Positions 57,493 through 64,000 of a stretch of 64,000 nt of DNA are shown here, in pieces. Each line of letters begins with the position of its first letter. Position 1 is the stretch's first letter. This stretch comes from Epiperipatus broadwayi (lineage: Eukaryota > Onychophora > Udeonychophora > Euonychophora > Peripatidae), in contig JAQFVV010006221.1 of NCBI GenBank assembly GCA_028023455.1, forward strand, positions 207,001-271,000. Direction: 5' to 3'. The position numbers and the translations under genes were made by a program. The notes below the pieces were generated by a model. That model searched no databases. It was not told where the DNA came from and saw only the letters and a program-made list of their open reading frames with translations.

Positions 57493-57865
57493 ATCATAAA
57501 TAATTGCAAGGAAATGAAATCATATATCACATGAGCTTGTATTAGGTCATGTAATATATGACTTCATTTTCTTGCATCTATTATTTTTGCACTTGAGGCT
57601 TTGGTGATTTTATATTGGTTCAGTCCCATATGGCTATTTATGTTAGATAACTGGATTTGAAGACAGATGGAATGTCTGAAAATTTCAGATTTTTTACTTA
57701 ATAGTTAAACATTAGATGAAGTGTTGGGCTTGACCTGGTATTTTAAATCTAATGCTGGAATATCCTAGTGCCTCACTGATGAAGCCAGAGCTAGAAACCG
57801 GTCTGAGAATAGGGATATTCTGAAAAGCTTGTTAAGAGATATTGGAATGCTCATTATATAACATC
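57493..57865 (+). mobile_element. HH-C repeat with terminal hairpin
   Basis: A hairpin (57497-57592, ATAATTGCAAGGAAATGAAA and its mirror) leads into GGTTCAGTCCCATATGGCTA, GATTTGAAGACAGATGG and GGGCTTGACCTGGTATTTTA. The hammerhead and AAAAGCTTGTTAAGAG follow. Same order, reversed, at 48926-49443. Confidence 0.78.
57758..57820 (+). ncRNA. Hammerhead ribozyme candidate, type I layout (HH-C), best stem I
   Basis: CTGATGA is at 57776-57782. Stem II is AGC/GCT (57783-57785 with 57790-57792) with loop CAGA, then one unpaired A and GAAA at 57794-57797. Stem III is the palindrome ACCGGT (57797-57802), and C57803 is the cleavage residue (GUC). Proximal stem I is CTCA (57772-57775) with TGAG (57804-57807). 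Distal stem I pairs GAATATCC (57758-57765) with GGATATTC (57813-57820), giving an internal loop as in natural type I hammerheads. The extra A before GAAA is the one blemish. Confidence 0.62.
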
Positions 57866-58861
57866 ATAAATAAATAACTCAGAATATATGTAACTGAACA
57901 AGACATAACTGAATCTTCCAATGAGTTATATAACATTTGCAAGTTTTTTTTATCAATGTCTCTTTCACCTTTAGCTCAATCCTGCCACAACTATCCATCA
58001 GCCCAAAACTCAGACCAACTTCTCCCATTACAGATGTATTAAAAACATTTTTATTATAGTGCAAACCTGAGTCATATTATGTAATTGGTTTCTGAGCCTT
58101 AGAAAGTTTCAATGATCAGTGGTAAAAGATAAAGCATATGTGGTTTCATATAATTGGATTTTTCCCCATTCTTAAACCAAACTATAGTAAGCATTGAGTA
58201 ATCAATGTGTAATTAGTCATAGTGCAAATTTAATCTAATGGTTTGGTATTTCTTGCTCTAAGCTTTTGAACACACGCTAACATATATGTATAGTTATATA
58301 GATAAACAGCTATATACTTTTATGACCTGTTATAAATTAAACACTTCAAATGTTTAGCAAAAAAATTGCATATATCAAAATTTGGCATTTCTTAATCATT
58401 ATTTTGAATAAGAATAAAAGAAAGTCAATATGCAGATAAGATAGATATTCATCTCTTAATAATCACTGATTATAATAATCTGTTTGCAGCAGCACATAGA
58501 ATCCAAGGATGATTAAATGTTTACATAGCTTGGTTTTAAAGTGATAAGTAGACTAAAAAGGATTATAGTATTTCATAAAATACACACCAATCATTTTAGT
58601 ATTCTAGGAGTGTATAAAAAAACTTGATTTGTCTATTAACAAAAACAAAAGAATTATATAACTTCAGTGGATTAAAGTAACAATCCACAAAATTGACACA
58701 GTACTTTCAGTCCTCCAACTTGTGTATTTAACAGTTTAGATTAATAAACTAATTTCAACTACCAGACATCATTCATATGAACACTCTGATTTTGATAAAT
58801 GGTCTCTGAACACATTATAATACACTTTTATAGCATTTATATATATACATATGTTGCATTT
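57866..58861. other. AT-rich DNA, nothing recognised
   Basis: No feature seen. Confidence 0.6.
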
Positions 58862-59532
58862 TATATTGGGGTTGTCTAAGTGTTGACTCGTTTCTAATGT
58901 TTATATATATATGGTGTGTGCATGTAAATACATGGTATGAAAGCAGTCAACACTTAAACAATATCAATAACAATCTCAATCTGTTGGCAAGGCAACCTTT
59001 TTACAATAAAGATGGATACCCATTTTTATCTATGTTCCAATATATATACACTAAACATTTCAACTTGACTAAAGCGTGTAAGATTATTAATTTAAAGAAA
59101 TTTAAATAAACCTCATTTTACAGGCAATTATAAAACTATTCTAAAAGCAAACTAACAAATAGTCAATTATAACATTCAAATTCCACTGAAACTATGTATT
59201 ACTTAGATTATAAAACTAATAATGCCTCAAGGCTAGATAGGTTTAAACGTAAATACATGAAAGTAGTCAAGACTTAATACCAATAACAATCTCAATCTGG
59301 AGTCAAGCTGGATACCCGCCTTTATCTATGGTCCAGTGTGTATATACTATCACTAAAGATTGCAACTTAATTAAAGAGAGTGAGATTAATTCAAAGAAGT
59401 TTAAATAGATCTCATTAAACAGGTAAATGTTCTGAAAGGGAATTAACAAATAGTCAGTTATGACTTTCAAATTCCACCGAAACTATGTATTACTTGGATA
59501 ATAAAGGTAATAATGCTCAAAGCTAGACAGAT
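58862..59532 (+). repeat. Repeat D: two tandem units of about 325 bp
   Basis: GTAAATACATG followed by GTCAACACTTAA starts unit 1 at 58924, and a diverged unit 2 starts at 59249. Both contain ATCAATAACAATCTCAATCT, AAAGTTTAAATA-like and ATTCCACTGAAACTATGTAT blocks. Upstream at 58868-58900 the terminal motif GTTGTCTAAGTGTTGACT appears reversed, forming a hairpin with unit 1's start. Related copies are at 60880 (reversed) and 63497. It may be terminal sequence of a Penelope-like element, since one copy lies beside such a remnant. Confidence 0.75.
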
Positions 59533-59641
59533 GGATTAAATGATAATTATAAAATACAACAATTTTCATTAATGTGTCTATTCAGCAATGAGTTAATCAA
59601 ATGTTAATTTAAATATTAATATATACAAATAAATAATCAAG

Positions 59642-59905
59642 TACAACTTTGATTAAAACAGGCAAAACTCTCCATAGAGCAGTGCCACCCAGTGCCAACC
59701 AGACTAATCAATAGATGCCAGAACCTATCCAGTGCCTACTCACTGCCTAGGCACTGGATAGGGATTTTATGCACAAGCCTTCTGGAATCCATTGATTACT
59801 CTGGGTGGCACTGCTGTATGGAGAGTTTTGCCTGCTTTAATAACAGTTATGTGCTAGCATAAGAAATGATGATCATGTGATGTTTAGTGGTTTTACAACT
59901 TTGAT
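59642..59905 (+). mobile_element. HH-B repeat, short, exact 12-bp target-site duplication
   Basis: TACAACTTTGAT is at 59642-59653 and 59894-59905. The 240-bp body begins AAAACAGGCAAAACTCTCC and ends GTGATGTTTAGTGG. It has lost the hammerhead region by an internal deletion at the palindrome centre (TGCCTACTCACTGCCTAGGCA). Confidence 0.9.
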
Positions 59906-60879
59906 ATGGTGTAATATTTAACTTGAAATTCAAAATCTCTAAACGGTTGTTCAGGCATGGATAATATAAATATGACATAAATGTCTTGAAAACTGAATTG
60001 ATTGAATTTGAAATTATATCTGATTCCATTTCAAAGTTGTACTTCATTATTTACTTATATATCACAAGAAGTTGATTGCTATAAAGACATATTTGGTGTG
60101 AAGATATCTTTATTATATCTAAATAATATACAAAGTATCATAGCAATTGTTTCTAGCTTGGAATGTCCTCATTCTTTTATATTTCACACTGTAAAATTTT
60201 TAACATATATATATGTAAATGCAAAATGTTTGCTCACTGGTTTTAATAATATATTTTTATTTACCATCCATAATTATTTATGTTTTCATTGTAATACGAT
60301 TACTACATTTTTTGATTTACCTTTGGCGGCTGATAGGAAATACATATACCTTCAAAATAGAGAGATCCCCATATTTGTTATTTCATTTTCTTTAGACTTT
60401 TGAGAATATTCTCCACTTAGTTCCCAATGTCAGATATCAACTAGTTTTCTGATGTATAAATTTCTGATCAAAACATTTCTACCAACCGACATCCTTTCTT
60501 GCATGATCTTCATTTTGAAAATCTTTTATTCAATACTTTTTACTTGTTGATGATAATCTTTGTATTAATTACATGATCACTACGCATCCTTTAATATATT
60601 AGTGCCTGTGAGCACTTTTTAATAAACTTTAACTTATTTTAATAAATCAATGCTTTTTAACATATATTAAAACTGCAGTAAATTAAGATTTACATCTACA
60701 TTTTTTCGCATTCACTTCTAGGATTTTAATTAATAAATTTTTCAAAGTTCAATAATAACCTATTATTTCTGTTTGTATCTGGGCAACTTTGCTTTATTTC
60801 TATAGCTTCCTTATATAAAATAACGTTTTATCACAACTATTAATGCCTTTCTATAAAATATTCCATCTTTACTGATAAA
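59906..60879. other. AT-rich DNA; longest unassigned frame
   Basis: 60002-60403 (+) is open for 133 codons but has AT-driven composition and no recognisable domain. I do not call it a gene. Confidence 0.5.
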
Positions 60880-60985
60880 AGGAGGTTGCCTTGACAACAG
60901 TTTGAAATTCTTGATTGTTATTAATATTGGGATTGTCTAAGTGTTGATTGATTTTTAATGATGAAATGGATTTATATAATCAATT
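60880..60985 (-). repeat. Repeat D fragment, reversed
   Basis: AAGGAGGTTGCCTTGACAAC, TTGAAATTCTTGATTGTTAT and TATTGGGATTGTCTAAGTGT mirror 63512-63590. Confidence 0.75.
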
Positions 60986-62902
60986 GGTGCTATAACACAC
61001 TGCTATATGTATACGTGCGCATCTGCCCTGGTTCTTAAAGGCCCTTTGTCGATTAGTAAATTAAAGAATGATAATATGTAAATAGTTTATAATTTAATTC
61101 ATAAAATATTAATTATTATTAATGTTTTAATATTTTTATAACTAACTGTAAATCATTCATATAGTTTTGGCAATATTTATATTTTTACGAAACTTGCCGA
61201 ACTGAATACACCGCTCCGGGTTTTTTGTTTATTTGAAAATTTTAGTTCGGTGGCTAAAAGCACTTTTTTTAATACAACACTTTTTATTTATTACGATTCT
61301 ATATACATTATTGATTTAAACCTTTTGGAAAGTATTTTAAATTAAGAGTATTTTATCGGGTCTTCGCTATAATAATAAAACAAATAAACGATCGATTTAT
61401 TGGTAGGAAAAATACTAAGGATCTTTTTTTTGTTTTTGTTTTGTGATTCTCGTTATATAATGTACTCTCGGTAATCACAAATAATAACAAAAAGTGTAAC
61501 AATTTAATAAATATGTATTCCGAAATATCTTCACAAAATGATGAGCATTAAGAAGCACACAAATGGGCATAAAAAAATATGATAGCAACTTCTACCATCC
61601 AAAGACAAGAAAACATTCTTTTTGACTTGTAAAATTGATTTCAATGAATGATCAAATTTATTCAATATTATCTGTCTTGGATTGCGATTTGAGAGCCCTC
61701 TAGATAGCTATTATTACACCTGATTGGCTGTCATACAAGCATTTAAAAAGAAAGCGCATCCTTTCAATTTAAGTTATATATTATAAATATTAAATAGATT
61801 CTTGCTTGGATGTTTGTGTAGGAATTCAAAAATTCTAGCTACCCCATTGGCTGACTATATGCCAACTATTTTCTGTGAAAAGATCTCTGGTGTTTTTCAG
61901 AAATTGTGTCCAGATTTAAGGTTAGTCATAGTACATAACTTTACACTTTTGCTATCCTTGATCACATGACAATCATGTGATCATACTCTCATCATCTCTT
62001 TCATCCCAGGCCATATTACATTAGTTATAACGTAAATCAATCTAGAAAACATTCAAGTTTTTAGCAGAAATATGGATTTTAATTAGCTGAAGTTATTTGA
62101 GGGCTAACTAAATATAATAATTAGCCAATTGAATGGCCAATTAACACCAAGGCTCGGATTATTCGCCCCCAATTCTCCTTGTTTTTGAAAGTGAATCCAA
62201 GCTTTATAAAATTCTGTTTTTATACTGTCTGAATGTAAAGATATTTCCAAATATTAACAGTGACTGTATTAGGAGTAATTACCTATTTTATTATTCTTTA
62301 TTGAATCCATCTGTTATATATCTAAATAATCAGTAGATACCAGATGAAAGTGCCAGCCAAACATGCACCCAGATGGCAGATCTATGATTATGTAGAGGGT
62401 ATATGTTTTCACTATTTTTTATACATGATTTTTTTTTTGGAAGATGGCACAAAACCGTGGAATGAGCCTGATACCAGCAATATTAATTTCTGAATATTGG
62501 TTTTAATTGAGAAGCTGTACCTTTGCACAACAAATATAACTTTTACTTTTTATATATTATCCAAGTTGTGAGACTCAAAACCTTAATATTTTTAACCAGT
62601 ACCATATTGTTTATGAATCCATCCGTCTAATACTAGATCAAAAATTATAAGATAAAAAATGAGTTGAAAATTTTGTGTGATGCTTTATTTACTATGCTAA
62701 TAGCGATTGCCTCTTGTAATTTCTGCATTATATCATAATCTACAAAGTGCATGCAATTCGCAAGTTGCAGAAGCTATAAAAATGAAAAATATTAATAACT
62801 CGGTTAAAGCTGAACACTCATAATCATAGCCATATTGAAAACTGCAGTATTGTTTACATTAGACTTAAGATATGCAAATTAAATGCAAATGAGTTAGGTA
62901 GT
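60986..62902. other. AT-rich DNA, nothing recognised
   Basis: About 1.9 kb between a reversed repeat D fragment and the Penelope-like remnant. No reverse transcriptase motif found on either strand by eye. Confidence 0.5.
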
Positions 62903-63300
62903 TCATTTTTTAAAAATATCAAAGCAGGTGTCACATCTGTTTATTGCATTATTATTGCTGTTGATAAAATATGCCCCTTTTATTTTCCTTTTGCAGTCGT
63001 TTGTTTCTATACATACAATTTTGGGGTTGGAGGGAACGAAGTCATGGCCAGTCTTTTTTAAATGTTCAAGAAATGTAAATGTGTTGTCCTTGTTCTTCTG
63101 TGCCCTTTTATATGCGTACATATGTTGAGTGGTTCTGTTGTTAATTGTTGTCTTTGTTTCCCCATAATATATGGCCTGGTGTCTGGGGCTGAGAGCATGT
63201 CATGCTGTAAATGACCTGAGGTGTTTGGGCGAGGTCAATTTTATCTTTTGAATTGTTAATAAGTCTGTTGTATTTGGTAGAAATTCTCTCAATGCCACAC
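62903..63300 (-). pseudogene. Penelope-like element, GIY-YIG endonuclease, frameshifted
   Basis: The minus-strand frame 62903-63121 extends upstream to YYGETKTTINNRTTQHMYAY (around 63170). It has the blocks FLEHLKKTGHDF, CKRKIKGAYFI and NNNAINR, as in 9516-9730. In a neighbouring frame just upstream lies VIYSMTCSQ (near 63230), the GIY-like strand. Together these give the GIY...YIG layout of the Penelope endonuclease (VIY for GIY and YYG for YIG), broken by a frameshift near 63170-63185. The reverse transcriptase that should precede it is absent; sequence beyond 63300 is AT-rich, then repeat D. Confidence 0.75.
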
Positions 63301-63496
63301 TTTAATCCTCAGTATGTGAAACAAACTTTAATAATGACAGTGATTTCTGCTAAATATGTCGGTATCAAATTAAACTAAAACAATTTAGTTAAAGACTTGA
63401 ATCATTCATTTTATTGCCAGTCAAAGTGCTCTCATATAACTTCTGTCAGTTAATAAATTTTTTCATTGCACAAAGAATTCAACTTACATTTTTAAA

Positions 63497-63720
63497 TTAA
63501 TCACTAAAAATCAGTCAACACTTAAACGATCCCAATATCAATAACAATCAACAATTTCAAACTGTTGTCAAGGCAACCCCCTTTTTAACAATAAAGCTGG
63601 AATCCCACCTTTACTAATGGTTCAATATATTTATGTAGACACTAAAGTTTGCAACTTGACCATGCAAATTGAAATTATTGATACAAAGAAGTTTAAATAA
63701 ACTTGTTTTAACAGATAAAT
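63497..63720 (+). repeat. Repeat D copy
   Basis: AATCAGTCAACACTTAAACG, CAATATCAATAACAATCAAC, TTGTCAAGGCAACCCCC, CAATAAAGCTGGAATCCCAC and AAGAAGTTTAAATAAAC align with 58940-59110. It lies 5' of the Penelope-like remnant in opposite orientation. Confidence 0.75.
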
Positions 63721-64000
63721 ATTTTTAAATTGGTATAAATATTTTAAAATTAGTATAAATTTGTAAGCAAAATATTCTATTTTTCATACTGATTAATATC
63801 GTTTTATTAAATATTAATAATTCTAACTTGATTTTCTAAGGAATGTCATTCTAATACAAAAAGGTTTGGAGTTTCTTCATATTAGGAGAATCTTATAAGT
63901 CTGTCTAAATTGAAGTGTTAATGTTATAATGAATGTTTTTTTAAATAAAGGTAATATTTTAAGAAAAATATATTTGAAAAGAAAAATAATGAGATAGATG
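63721..64000. other. AT-rich DNA to window end
   Basis: No feature seen. Confidence 0.6.

Noticed and set aside
60002-60403. 133-codon open frame as a host gene
   Set aside because: AT-driven composition, no domain, no neighbouring exon or repeat match; compatible with chance in this sequence.

Overview
The window reads as intergenic DNA from an AT-rich animal genome. By eye it is roughly 70-73% A+T, CpG is scarce, and TG/CA replaces CG in repeat copies, which suggests a methylated genome. I find no confident host protein-coding gene, rRNA or CRISPR array. Nearly all recognisable content is retroelement debris. An invertebrate is most likely, because RTE-type LINEs, Penelope-like elements, tRNA-derived SINEs and hammerhead-bearing repeats occur together. 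I cannot name the phylum from the sequence alone.

Autonomous-type elements: (1) An RTE-like non-LTR family ending in (TGA)n, at 1-1470 (+), 1504-3085 (-), 37256-37582 (+), 47692-48907 (-, 8-bp target-site duplication) and 54711-55062 (-). An ancient copy at 16690-17264 and 18400-19145 is split by a later insertion. (2) A second non-LTR family, called LX here, with an FVDD reverse transcriptase, a C-terminal CCHC knuckle and a CATCA-type tail. Copies lie at 7147-8111 (-), 17634-18385 (+) and 41958-44025 (-). (3) Two Penelope-like GIY-YIG remnants, at 9516-9730 (-) and 62903-63300 (-). All are broken.

Non-autonomous elements: three dispersed families carry motifs with the layout of a type I hammerhead ribozyme. 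That layout is a CUGANGA box, a stem II hairpin, GAAA, a tiny palindromic stem III, a NUH cleavage triplet, and flanks able to pair as stem I with an internal loop. HH-A is about 430 bp and often occurs as large inverted dimers. Copies lie at 3128-3570, 16170-16575, 21185-21885, 24505-24740, 25355-25915, 30838-31395, 32030-32460, 51105-51865 and 52204-52502. HH-B is palindromic, with 12-15-bp target-site duplications. Copies lie at 4288-4660, 12928-13122, 17273-17633, 22405-22655, 33230-33547, 38361-38797, 39024-39590, 44026-44262, 59654-59893 and flanking LX at 7092-8207. HH-C copies lie at 15165-15565, 22690-23030, 48926-49443 and 57493-57865. Some cores look complete (3406-3471, 15472-15533, 22830-22885, 31231-31297, 57758-57820); most are decayed.

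The HH-B palindrome abuts the 5' side of every LX copy here, which suggests the two are mobilised together or fused by template switching. Other structures include a pair of about 222-bp foldback elements with 19- and 11-bp target-site duplications (4882-5140, 36145-36389) and a 435-bp hairpin with a tRNA-like loop (46206-46640). There are also tRNA-only SINEs with target-site duplications (5604-5727, 41491-41608, 55407-55524), a 1.1-kb inverted-repeat-bounded element (27478-28598), minisatellites, and a 457-bp compound GATA/GATG/GACA microsatellite seeded inside an HH-A copy. The remaining stretches are featureless AT-rich DNA.
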